From Amycolatopsis coloradensis (GTDB lineage Bacteria; Actinomycetota; Actinomycetes; Mycobacteriales; Pseudonocardiaceae), in assembly GCF_001953865.1 (NCBI RefSeq), contig NZ_MQUQ01000020.1, positions 78,098 through 142,097 of the forward strand: a stretch of DNA of 64,000 nucleotides, read 5' to 3'. Below, one piece after another: positions 41,084-49,781 of the stretch. The number at the start of each line of letters is the position of its first letter. Position 1 is the stretch's first letter. Under the pieces are notes generated by a model that did no database searches, was not told the origin of the DNA, and saw only the letters and a program-made list of their open reading frames with translations. Position numbers and translations under genes: made by a program.

Positions 41084-44000
41084 TCAGTCCGAAGTGTCCG
41101 CAGGGACAACGGCCTGCGCGAGGCCGCTGGAGGCGGCATCCGCTTCCAGGTGCACCGCGATCAGGTCCAGCAGCTTGTCGGTGTCGACAGGCTTGGTCAC
41201 GTAGTCGTCCGCTCCCGAAGCCAGTGTCCGCGCCTTGTCCTCCGCGGTCGCCTTCGCGGTGACGGCGATCACGGGCAGGTCTTCGTGCGCGGCTTCGGCG
41301 CGGATCGCGGTGATCGTGGCGTTGCCGTCCAGTTCGGGCATCATCACGTCCATCAGGACCAGCGCGGTGTCCTCGTGCCGTTCCAGAGCCCGGATGCCCC
41401 CGACGCCGGTCTCGGCGTAGATCACGTCCAGGCCGTTGCGTTCCAGGACGGCGGCCAGTGCGAAGACGTTGCGGAGGTCGTCGTCGACGATCAGGATCTT
41501 CTCACCGTGGAACCGCAGTGCCGGGGTCACCGGGATCACCTGCGGGACGGCCATGATCAGCGGGACACCACTCGCCTGGGTGGTCGGGACGATCAGGTTC
41601 GACGCGCTCACCGGCAGGAACAGGGTGAACGTGCTGCCCTTGCCGGGTTCGCTGCGGACCCGGAGTTCGCCGCCGAGCAGTTCCGTCAGCTGCTGGCTGA
41701 TCGACAGGCCCAGCCCGGTGCCGCCGTACTTGCGGCTGGTGGTGCCGTCGGCCTGGCGGAACGCGTCGAAGATGATCGCGAGCTTGTCCGGCGCGATGCC
41801 GATTCCGGTGTCTTCGACGGCGAACGCGAGGACGCCGGGGGCTTGGCGGAGCGATTCGGCTTCCACTTCGCCCGCGTCGGCCATCCGGATGTGCAGGCGG
41901 ACGCCGCCCTCGTCGGTGAACTTCGCCGCGTTGGACAGCAGGTTCCGGAGCACCTGCTGCACACGGTGTTCGTCGGTGTGGATCGACGACGGCACCGGCG
42001 GGTCGATCAGGACGGCGAACTCCAGGCCCTTGTCCGAGGTCAGCGGCCTGCAGATCGATTCGACGTACTCGACCAGCTCCGGCAGCGTGACGTCGGACAT
42101 CTGCAGATCGAGATGCCCGGCCTCGACCTTGGCCATGTCGAGGATGTCGTTGATCAGCTGTTGGAGGTCGCTGCCCGCCGAGTAGATCGTCCGCGCGAAC
42201 TGGATCTGCTTCTCCGACAGGTTCCCGTCCGGGTTCTCCGAAAGCAGTTTCGCCAGGATCAGCGCGCTGTTGAGCGGGGTCCGCAGCTCGTGCGACATGT
42301 TAGCCATGAACTCGGATTTGTACTGCGACGCCATGGTCAGCTGCCCGGCGCGCTCTTCGAGTTCCTGCCGTGCCTGCTCGATCTCGCTGTTCTTGACCTC
42401 GATGTCGCGGTTCTGCTGCGCCAGCAGTGCCGCCTTCTCCGCCAGATCCGTGTTGGACCGGCGCAGTTCCCGTTGCTGCGCCTGCAACTGCTCGGATCGC
42501 GCGCGCAGTTCCTGTGCCAGGCGCTGGGATTCGGTCAGCAGCGCCTCGGTGCGCGAGTTGGACTGGATGGTGCTGACGTTGACCGCGATGGTCTCCTTCA
42601 GCTGCTCCAGCAGGTCGATGTGAACGGTGCTGAACGCGTTGATCGTCGCCAGTTCCAGCACGCCGAGCACCTCGCCCTGGAACAGCACCGGCAGCACGAT
42701 CACGTTCACCGGCGCGGCCGAGCCGAGGCCCGACGAGATGAGCGCGTACTCCGGCGGGGCCTCGTGGACCAGGATCGTGCGGCGGTCGACGGCGGCCTGG
42801 CCGATGAGCGACTCACCGGGGGAGAACCGAAGGCCCGCTTGGGATTTCGCCAGCCCGTAGGTGGCGATGCTCTCCAGGACGGTCTCTTCCCGCTCGTCCT
42901 CGCGGGCGAGGAAGAACGCGCCCTGCTGCGCGGACACCAGCGGCGTCAGCTCGGACAGGATCAGCGAAGCCACCGAAGCGAGATCGCGATGGCCTTGCAT
43001 GAGCGCGGACAGCCGGGCCAGGTTGGTCTTGAGCCAGTCCTGTTCGCGGTTGGCGCGGGTGGTCTCCTTCAGGTTCGCGATCATCTGGTTGATGTTGTCC
43101 TTGAGTTCGGCTACCTCCCCGGACGCGTCGACGGTGATGTGCCGGGTCAGATCGCCCGCGGTCACCGCGGTGGCCACCTGCGCGATCGCCCGCACCTGGG
43201 TGGTCAGGTTCCCGGCCAGCTGGTTCACGCTCTCGGTCAGCCGCGACCACGTGCCGGCGACGCCGGGGACCTCCGCCTGGCCGCCGAGCGTGCCGTCCGT
43301 GCCCACCTCGCGCGCAACCCGGGTGACCTCGGAGGCGAACGACGACAGCTGGTCGACCATCGTGTTGATGGTCGTCTTGAGTTCCAGGATCTCGCCGCGC
43401 GCGTCGATGTCGATCTTCTTCGACAGATCGCCTTGCGCCACCGCGGTGGTCACGGTCGCGATGCTGCGGACCTGGCCGGTCAGGTTGTCGGCCATGACGT
43501 TCACGTTGTCCGTCAAGGCTTTCCACGTGCCCGCCACGTTCGGGACGCGGGCTTGGCCGCCGAGGATGCCCTCGGTGCCGACCTCGCGCGCCACTCGCGT
43601 GACCTCGTCGGCGAACGCGCGCAGCGTCTCGACCATGCTGTTGATCGTCTCGGCGAGGACGGCGACCTCACCCTGCGCGTCGATCGCGATCTTCTTCGAC
43701 AGGTCGCCGTTCGCCACCGCCGTCGTCACCGTGGCGATGCTGCGCACCTGGTCGGTGAGGTTGTCGGCCATGACGTTGACGTTGTCGGTGAGGTCCTTCC
43801 AGGTCCCGGCGACGCCGCGCACCTGTGCCTGGCCGCCGAGTTTGCCTTCGGTACCGACCTCGCGGGAGACCCGGGTGACTTCGTCGGCGAAGGCCGAGAG
43901 CTGGTCGACCATGATGTTGACGGTGTTCTTGAGCTCCAGGATCTCGCCGCGCGCGTCGACGATGATCTTCTGGGTCAGGTCGCCCTTCGCGACGGCGGTG

Positions 44001-45763
44001 GTGACCTGGGCGATGTTGCGGACCTGGTCGGTCAGGTTGTTCGCCATGAAGTTGACGTTGTCGGTCAAGTCCTTCCACGTCCCGGCCACGCCGGGGACCT
44101 GCGCCTGGCCGCCGAGCCGCCCGTCGCTGCCGACCTCGCGGGCGACCCGGGTGACCTCGTCGGCGAACGACGACAGCTGGTCCACCATGGTGTTCAGCGT
44201 GTTCTTGAGTTCGAGGATCTCGCCCTTGGCGTCGACGGCGATCTTCTGCGACAGGTCGCCCTTGGCCACCGCCGTCGCCACCTGGGCGATGTTGCGGACC
44301 TGCGCGGTGAGGTTGTTCGCCATGAAGTTGACCGACCCGGTGAGGTCGCGCCAGGTCCCGGCGACCCCGGGCACCTGCGCCTGCCCGCCGAGCTGACCTT
44401 CCGTGCCGACCTCGCGAGCCACCCGCGTGACCTCGTCGGCGAACGACGAGAGCTGGTCGACCATCGTGTTGACGGTCGTCTTCAGTTCGAGGATCTCGCC
44501 ACGCGCGTCGACCGTGATCTTCTGCGTCAGGTCGCCCTTCGCGACGGCGGTGGTGACCTGGGCGATGTTGCGGACCTGGTCGGTCAGGTTGTCCGCCATC
44601 TGGTTCACCGAGTCGGTGAGCCCGCGCCACGTCCCGGCGACGCCCGGCACGGTCGCCTGGCCGCCGAGACGGCCTTCGCTGCCGACCTCGCGGGCGACGC
44701 GGGTGACTTCGTCGGCGAACGACGACAGCTGGTCCACCATGGTGTTCAGCGTGTTCTTGAGTTCGAGGATCTCGCCCTTGGCGTCGACGTTGATCTTCTG
44801 TGACAGGTCGCCCTTGGCCACCGCCGTCGCCACCTGGGCGATGTTGCGGACCTGGTCGGTCAGGTTGTCCGCCATCAGGTTCACCGAGTCGGTGAGGTCG
44901 CGCCACGTGCCCGCCGCGCCGGGGACCTGCGCCTGGCCGCCGAGACGGCCTTCGCTACCCACCTCACGCGAGACCCGCGTGACTTCGTCGGCGAAGGCCG
45001 AGAGCTGGTCGACCATGATGTTGACGGTGTTCTTGAGTTCCAGGATCTCGCCGCGCGCGTCGACGTTGATCTTCTGGGTCAGGTCACCCCGTGCCACCGC
45101 GGTGGTCACCTGGGCGATGTTGCGGACCTGGTCGGTCAGGTTGCTGGCCATGACGTTGACGTTGTCGGTCAGATCACGCCAGGTGCCCGCCACACCAGGG
45201 ACCTCGGCCTGGCCGCCGAGACGGCCTTCGGTGGCGATCTCGCGGGCCACTCTGGTGACCTCGGTCGCGAACCGGGAAAGCTGCTTGATCAGGCCGTTGA
45301 CCGTCTTCGCCACTTCGGCGAACTGACCCTGCAACGGCCGCCCGCCGACCTCCAGGGGCATCGGCTCGGACAGATCGCCCTCGGCGACCGCGCCGAGGAC
45401 CCGGTTGAGCTCGGCTGTGGGCCTGCTCACGTCCTCGATCAGCCCGTTGACCACGTCGACCGCGGTGGCCCAGCCGCCGGGGCCGATCTCGGCCGCGACG
45501 CGCTCGGTCAGCCTGCCTTCCTTGCCGACCGCCTCGCGGACGCGCAGGAGTTCGGCCACCAGCCGCTGGTTGCGTTCGGCGATGTCGTTGAAGGCGACGG
45601 CGAGCTGGGCGGTGAGCCCGTCGCCGTGCGCCACGAACCGCCGCCGGAAGTTGCCGTCCCCGAGGTCACGGGCCGCCGAGAGCAGGCGTTCCAGGGTCGC
45701 TTCGTCCACCTGGCCGCCACCACCTTCCACGGGGATCCGGTCCCTTCGGGAGTGCTGTGTCAT
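41084..45763 (-). CDS. Soluble hybrid histidine kinase with HAMP-repeat array, GAF and receiver domains
   Basis: About 1559 residues; ATG 45763 is chosen since GAGAGGG precedes it and the frame upstream looks non-coding. No membrane helix is present. Residues ~60-890 are a HAMP array: one divergent unit, then eight ~92-residue units with VTRVAREVGTEGxLGGQAxVPGVAGTW and DLTxKI(N/D)VDARGEILELK. Then come a GAF domain (~930-1040), HisKA with SHELRTPLNS (~His1158), HATPase (NAAKF, GIGIAPDKL, GGTGLGLS) and a receiver domain with LVLMDVMMPELDG (~Asp1471) and VTKPV. The layout resembles fungal Nik1 osmosensing kinases and large Streptomyces proteins. It diverges from a SpoIIE-type phosphatase gene. 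Confidence 0.92.
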   Translation of the reverse strand: MTQHSRRDRIPVEGGGGQVDEATLERLLSAARDLGDGNFRRRFVAHGDGLTAQLAVAFNDIAERNQRLVAELLRVREAVGKEGRLTERVAAEIGPGGWATAVDVVNGLIEDVSRPTAELNRVLGAVAEGDLSEPMPLEVGGRPLQGQFAEVAKTVNGLIKQLSRFATEVTRVAREIATEGRLGGQAEVPGVAGTWRDLTDNVNVMASNLTDQVRNIAQVTTAVARGDLTQKINVDARGEILELKNTVNIMVDQLSAFADEVTRVSREVGSEGRLGGQAQVPGAAGTWRDLTDSVNLMADNLTDQVRNIAQVATAVAKGDLSQKINVDAKGEILELKNTLNTMVDQLSSFADEVTRVAREVGSEGRLGGQATVPGVAGTWRGLTDSVNQMADNLTDQVRNIAQVTTAVAKGDLTQKITVDARGEILELKTTVNTMVDQLSSFADEVTRVAREVGTEGQLGGQAQVPGVAGTWRDLTGSVNFMANNLTAQVRNIAQVATAVAKGDLSQKIAVDAKGEILELKNTLNTMVDQLSSFADEVTRVAREVGSDGRLGGQAQVPGVAGTWKDLTDNVNFMANNLTDQVRNIAQVTTAVAKGDLTQKIIVDARGEILELKNTVNIMVDQLSAFADEVTRVSREVGTEGKLGGQAQVRGVAGTWKDLTDNVNVMADNLTDQVRSIATVTTAVANGDLSKKIAIDAQGEVAVLAETINSMVETLRAFADEVTRVAREVGTEGILGGQARVPNVAGTWKALTDNVNVMADNLTGQVRSIATVTTAVAQGDLSKKIDIDARGEILELKTTINTMVDQLSSFASEVTRVAREVGTDGTLGGQAEVPGVAGTWSRLTESVNQLAGNLTTQVRAIAQVATAVTAGDLTRHITVDASGEVAELKDNINQMIANLKETTRANREQDWLKTNLARLSALMQGHRDLASVASLILSELTPLVSAQQGAFFLAREDEREETVLESIATYGLAKSQAGLRFSPGESLIGQAAVDRRTILVHEAPPEYALISSGLGSAAPVNVIVLPVLFQGEVLGVLELATINAFSTVHIDLLEQLKETIAVNVSTIQSNSRTEALLTESQRLAQELRARSEQLQAQQRELRRSNTDLAEKAALLAQQNRDIEVKNSEIEQARQELEERAGQLTMASQYKSEFMANMSHELRTPLNSALILAKLLSENPDGNLSEKQIQFARTIYSAGSDLQQLINDILDMAKVEAGHLDLQMSDVTLPELVEYVESICRPLTSDKGLEFAVLIDPPVPSSIHTDEHRVQQVLRNLLSNAAKFTDEGGVRLHIRMADAGEVEAESLRQAPGVLAFAVEDTGIGIAPDKLAIIFDAFRQADGTTSRKYGGTGLGLSISQQLTELLGGELRVRSEPGKGSTFTLFLPVSASNLIVPTTQASGVPLIMAVPQVIPVTPALRFHGEKILIVDDDLRNVFALAAVLERNGLDVIYAETGVGGIRALERHEDTALVLMDVMMPELDGNATITAIRAEAAHEDLPVIAVTAKATAEDKARTLASGADDYVTKPVDTDKLLDLIAVHLEADAASSGLAQAVVPADTSD
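43200..45260. repeat. Eight tandem ~276-bp HAMP-coding units
   Basis: The GTW..LTD codons recur near 43234, 43511, 43787, 44063, 44338, 44616, 44893 and 45168, about 276 bp apart. Some neighbours share long runs of identical DNA (for example around 44210 and 44757), which suggests recent duplication or gene conversion. Confidence 0.9.
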
Positions 45764-45894
45764 CTGTGTCGACCCTCTCCACCACGCATGCCCAAGCCAT
45801 GGTCGTCGCATCAGCGTGCCATGATTCGACCTACACTTCGAGCCAGTCCGCCCGCTCACACTGCGCTACCCGCCAGGCAGGAGGAGGTCCGGGA

Positions 45895-47472
45895 ATGGTG
45901 TCACGGCCGGCCCCGGCCTCGACGGCGCTCCCCTCGGAGTCGTCGCCCACGACGAGCGAGGGGGCGCTACCGGAATCCGGGAGGTTCTGGCGCGAGCTGC
46001 TCGAAGACGTGCGTGACGCGGTGCTCGTGCAGGACGTCGACGGCGCGCTGCGCTGGTCGAACCCGGCCGCCCGTGCGCTGTTCGGCGGTGGCCGCCCGGT
46101 GCTGACCGCCGAAGGACCCGACGTCGGCCATGTCGAGCACACCGGCCGCCGGTTCCCCGCGCGGATCCGGACGCTGCCCGGCGGCTGGCACGCGTGGACG
46201 GTGATCTCCCCGGTCGCGGCCGACGGCCCGCGCGTGGACGGCTTCCTCGCCGCTTCGGCGCCGCGGCTGGCCTCCGCACGGGGGCGGCACGGGACGGCGA
46301 AGGTGATCGCCGAGGTCGCCGCGGCCGAACTCGCCGACTGCGTGTTCGTCCTGCTGCCGACCACTCGCGGCCGGTGGGAGTGGTGGAGTTGCGACCACCG
46401 CACCAACCACGGGCACGGCCGCATCCGCCGGGTACCGGCCCAGCTGGCGCCGGTGCTCGCCGGAACTTTCGCCGCCACCGGGGAACCCGAGGCCAAGGTG
46501 GTCCCGGAGGAGGAGATCGCGACGCTGCCCACGGTCGTCGCGGGGCGGCTCGCGGTCCATTCGTCGGTCACCGTGGTCTCGCTGGGACTCGACGGCGGCG
46601 CCGGGGTCACCGGCGCCGTCGTGCTCGGCAGGCGTGGCGGGCCCGCCTTCGGCGACGACCACCCGCGCGCGGTGGCCGAGTTCGCCCGCGCGGCCGGGAC
46701 CGCGCTGGCGAACGCGCACCGCTACGCCCGCCAGGAAGAGGCCACCCGCGGCCTGGAGACCACGCTGCGCCCGACCCCGCCGCCGGAGGTCCCCGGCGTC
46801 AAGTTCGACGTCTGGTACGAGCCGTCCGCCGGGCTGCTCGACGTCGGCGGCGACTTCTACGACGTCCTGCCGCGTGAGGAAGGCGGCGCGATGTTCGTCC
46901 TCGGTGACGTCTGCGGCAAGGGCGCCGAGGCGGCCGCGCTCACCGGCAGGGTCCGGCAGACCCTGGCCGCGCTCAACCTCGTCGAACGCGACAACACGAC
47001 GTTGCTGAGCAGGCTCAACTCCCTGCTCATCACCGGCGGCAGCGGCCGGTTCGCCACGCTGGTGCTCGGTTCGGTGCAGGCGGCCGAAGACGGTCTCGGC
47101 GTCACCTTGGCTTCCGGCGGGCATCCCGCGCCGCTGGTGGTGCGCCGCCACGGCGGGGTCGACGAGATCACCTTGCCCGGCACCCTGGTCGGGATCTCCC
47201 CGCAGGCCCGCTTCGCCGAGACGGCCGTCCGGCTGGCCGAAGGGGACGTCTGCCTGCTCTACACCGACGGGATCACCGAGGCACGCCACCACGAGCGGCC
47301 GTCGGACCTCTTCGGCGACGAGCGGCTGCGCGAACTGCTGACCGGCTGCCGGGGACTGTCCGGACGTGAGATCGTCGGCCGGGTCCGGTCCGCGGTGCGG
47401 GACTGGCTCGGCAGCGGGACGCACGACGACATCGCCGTCCTCGCCATCGAGGCGTCAAGACCCGCCCAGTAA
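45895..47472 (+). CDS. SpoIIE-type PP2C phosphatase with PAS-like and GAF domains
   Basis: 525 residues from ATG 45895, after GGAGG. Residues ~25-130 look PAS-like (LLEDVRDAVLVQDVDGALRWSNPAARALFGGG), ~140-300 GAF-like, and ~310-520 form the SpoIIE phosphatase: GLLDVGGDFYDVLP, FVLGDVCGKGAEAAALT, LASGGHPAPLVV, LLYTDGITEARH and GTHDDIAVLAI, with all metal Asp present. Such enzymes dephosphorylate anti-anti-sigma factors. Its promoter is shared with the HAMP kinase gene, 131 bp away, so the two may act in one pathway. Confidence 0.9.
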   Translation: MVSRPAPASTALPSESSPTTSEGALPESGRFWRELLEDVRDAVLVQDVDGALRWSNPAARALFGGGRPVLTAEGPDVGHVEHTGRRFPARIRTLPGGWHAWTVISPVAADGPRVDGFLAASAPRLASARGRHGTAKVIAEVAAAELADCVFVLLPTTRGRWEWWSCDHRTNHGHGRIRRVPAQLAPVLAGTFAATGEPEAKVVPEEEIATLPTVVAGRLAVHSSVTVVSLGLDGGAGVTGAVVLGRRGGPAFGDDHPRAVAEFARAAGTALANAHRYARQEEATRGLETTLRPTPPPEVPGVKFDVWYEPSAGLLDVGGDFYDVLPREEGGAMFVLGDVCGKGAEAAALTGRVRQTLAALNLVERDNTTLLSRLNSLLITGGSGRFATLVLGSVQAAEDGLGVTLASGGHPAPLVVRRHGGVDEITLPGTLVGISPQARFAETAVRLAEGDVCLLYTDGITEARHHERPSDLFGDERLRELLTGCRGLSGREIVGRVRSAVRDWLGSGTHDDIAVLAIEASRPAQ

Positions 47473-48462
47473 ACGCACCACCGCCCGTTCCACGATGTCG
47501 CGGGCCTCGGTGGGATCGGCCGTCTTCTCCGCTCGTCGCGCCGCGCGCTCGATGGTCCGATCCTCGTGGTACGCCGTGATCACACGAGGGTCCACATAGG
47601 AATTCCGCGCGACGGCGGGCGTGTTGCCGAGGCCCTCGGCGACTTGGGTCATCACGCTCTTCTCGACCCGTTTCATGCCGCGTTGACTGGACGGCTTCTC
47701 CAGGCCGGCGAAGGCGGACGCGGCGAGTACGGTGGCGTTCCACGTCCGCAGATCCTTCGCGGTGAAGCCCTCGCCCACGAGTTCCTTGAGCCGTTCGTTG
47801 ATGTCGTCCGCCCTGACCTCGTGCCAGCCGTCGCCGTTGCGATAGGCGAGCAGGCGCACCTCGCCACCCCGTGCCCGGCGCAGTGACCGGACGAGCCGCA
47901 CCAGGCTCTCGTCCCGCAACCGGATCTTGCGCTGGATCCCGTGCTTCGCCGGATAGTCGCAGACCAGGCATTCGCCGCGGAGTTCGACGTGTTCGCACAG
48001 CAACGTCGCCACTCCATGAGTGCCGTGCTCCTCGGCGTAGCTCTCCCCGCCGGTGCGGAAGACACCCAGGTCGATCATGCGCAACGCGCCGGCGAGCACC
48101 CGTTCGCGGCGGAGGCCGCGCGTGTCGAGGTCTCCCCGGACCGCCTCGCGCAGTTTGGGCAGTTTCCGTGCCAGCGCGAGGACGCGCTCGTGTTTCTCCT
48201 CGTCCCGGGCTCGTCGCCATTCGGGGTGATAGAGGTACTGCTTCCGCCCGGCGTCGTCCACGCCGACCGCCTGGATGTGCGCGTTGTCGTACGGCGAGAT
48301 CCACACGTGCCGCCACGCCGGCGGGATCGCCAGCTGGTTGATCCGCTCGATCGCTTCCTTGTCCCGCAGCGGCTCGCCGTCCGGGGTCAGGTAACCGATG
48401 CCCCGACCTCTGCGCCGCCTCCGGATGCCGGGGGACCCCAGATCCGCTCGCCGAAGTCTCAT
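47455..48462 (-). CDS. DNA topoisomerase IB (poxvirus-like)
   Basis: 335 residues. RGIGYLTPDGEPLRDKEAIERINQLAIPPAWRHVWISP is the N-terminal cap; FRTGGESYAEEHGTHGVATLL, KDLRTWNAT and NSYVDPRVI (nucleophilic Tyr near 287) are the catalytic domain. The enzyme relaxes DNA by nicking one strand without ATP. ATG 48462 gives MRLRRADLG. The gene overlaps the phosphatase 3' end by 18 bp. Confidence 0.92.
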   Translation of the reverse strand: MRLRRADLGSPGIRRRRRGRGIGYLTPDGEPLRDKEAIERINQLAIPPAWRHVWISPYDNAHIQAVGVDDAGRKQYLYHPEWRRARDEEKHERVLALARKLPKLREAVRGDLDTRGLRRERVLAGALRMIDLGVFRTGGESYAEEHGTHGVATLLCEHVELRGECLVCDYPAKHGIQRKIRLRDESLVRLVRSLRRARGGEVRLLAYRNGDGWHEVRADDINERLKELVGEGFTAKDLRTWNATVLAASAFAGLEKPSSQRGMKRVEKSVMTQVAEGLGNTPAVARNSYVDPRVITAYHEDRTIERAARRAEKTADPTEARDIVERAVVRLLGGS

Positions 48463-48564
48463 GAGGACTGATACCCGCTGTGACGCCGGTTCATACCCCA
48501 TGGTTCGGCGAATGCGCGCTGGGGTAATCCGGGGACGGAAGACGAGTCACAGGAGGGAAATCCG

Positions 48565-49107
48565 ATGACGACATCGCTGAACGGGCGCCGCGTGGCCATT
48601 CTCGCCGCGGACGGCGTGGAACAGGTCGAACTGGTCGAACCGCGCAAAGCGGTCACCGACGCCGGGGCGACGGCCGAGGTCGTCTCGCTGGAATCCGGCG
48701 AGATCCAGGCCATGAACGGCGACATCGACAAGGCGGACAAGTTCACCGTGGACCGGGTCGTCAAGGATGTCACGGTCGACGACTTCGACGCGCTCGTACT
48801 CCCCGGCGGCACGATGAACCCGGACAATCTGCGAGCCGACGAGAACGCGGTCCGCTTCGTCCGCGACTTCGTGAACAGCGGCAAACCGGTCGGGGTCATC
48901 TGCCACGGGCCATGGACGCTGGTCGAGGCCGACGTCGTCCGCGGCCGCACGCTCACGTCGTATCCCAGTATCCGCACCGACATCCGCAACGCCGGCGGCA
49001 CGGTCGTCGACCAGGAGGTCGTCAACGACAACGGCCTGATCTCCAGCCGCGACCCCGGCGACCTGCCCGCGTTCTGTGCCGCGATCGTGACGGAATTCGG
49101 CAAATGA
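48565..49107 (+). CDS. DJ-1/PfpI family protein (type 1 glutamine amidotransferase-like)
   Basis: 180 residues. DALVLPGGTMNPDNLRADENAVRFVRDFV and VGVICHGPWTLVEADVVRGRTLTSYPS hold the nucleophile elbow with Cys113 followed by His. This matches the YhbO/YajL-like branch with stress or deglycase-type roles. ATG 48565 follows AGGAGGGAAATCC, a strong ribosome site. Confidence 0.9.
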   Translation: MTTSLNGRRVAILAADGVEQVELVEPRKAVTDAGATAEVVSLESGEIQAMNGDIDKADKFTVDRVVKDVTVDDFDALVLPGGTMNPDNLRADENAVRFVRDFVNSGKPVGVICHGPWTLVEADVVRGRTLTSYPSIRTDIRNAGGTVVDQEVVNDNGLISSRDPGDLPAFCAAIVTEFGK

Positions 49108-49175
49108 GCCGGGGGAAACAAGTGGCGCGCGTCACATGATTGAGGGATCGTGGTGGGGGAGAGGGAGGTGCCACG

Positions 49176-49355
49176 ATGACCGTGCATTCGAGACGCTACG
49201 GCCGCTGGTGCCGTGAGCATTTCGACACCGAGCCGGAGTCCGGGCGGCCCGCCGCGCAGGCGGTGGAGGTCGCGGTGGAGGACACCGGCGCCCCGGCCGA
49301 GCAGGCCGAGGGCGCCGGTGAAGTCCCGCCGGGGAACCCGGGCTCGCTCAACTGA
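49176..49355 (+). CDS. Small hypothetical protein
   Basis: 59 residues, MTVHSRRYGRWCREHFDTEPESGRP and then an Ala/Glu/Pro-rich acidic tail. GGGAGGTG precedes the ATG at a good distance. It overlaps the end of the convergent membrane protein gene by eight bases. No domain is recognised. Confidence 0.55.
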   Translation: MTVHSRRYGRWCREHFDTEPESGRPAAQAVEVAVEDTGAPAEQAEGAGEVPPGNPGSLN

Positions 49356-49734
49356 GTGTTCGCCGGTACCAGACCCGTCGCGGGCCGGGAAGGCCGATCC
49401 GCGAGACCAGGTCGGTCACCACGCCGCCGATGATCAGCCACAGCAAGGCGGCGAGGCCGTCGTTGAGCAGGGTGCGCAGTTTGGGACCGTCCGGGGTGAA
49501 CAGGTTGCGCAGGCCGAGCGAAACCCCACGCGACCACTGGTCGATCAGCTGCGCGAAACCGTTGCCGGGATTGGCCTCGCCGAACACGAGCAGGATGTGC
49601 AGGATCAGTACCAGCGCGAAGATCCAGCAGACCGCGTGGACGAGGGCGTTGATGATCCGTACGGCTCGGATCCTGGCAGGTGTCCGCTCGACGATCTCTT
49701 CCTGCGGCTCACGCGGGTCGTTGAGGTAACTCAT
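49348..49734 (-). CDS. Two-helix membrane protein
   Basis: 128 residues. Helices at ~27-50 (INALVHAVCWIFALVLILHILLVF) and ~92-108 (GLAALLWLIIGGVVTDLV) are separated by a loop (GNGFAQLIDQWSRGVSLGLRNLF). This resembles small YggT-like or hypothetical actinobacterial proteins. It lies 47 bases downstream of the kinase stop on the same strand. Function unknown. Confidence 0.75.
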   Translation of the reverse strand: MSYLNDPREPQEEIVERTPARIRAVRIINALVHAVCWIFALVLILHILLVFGEANPGNGFAQLIDQWSRGVSLGLRNLFTPDGPKLRTLLNDGLAALLWLIIGGVVTDLVSRIGLPGPRRVWYRRTLS

Positions 49735-49781
49735 CGCCGTCTCCCATCATCGTCCACAGTGGACATCCCGGCCGCGGTCGC

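Noticed and set aside
41027..44803. 1258-codon plus-strand frame opposite the HAMP kinase
   Set aside because: Its repeats are the complement of the HAMP units, and it has no start signal or recognisable domain.
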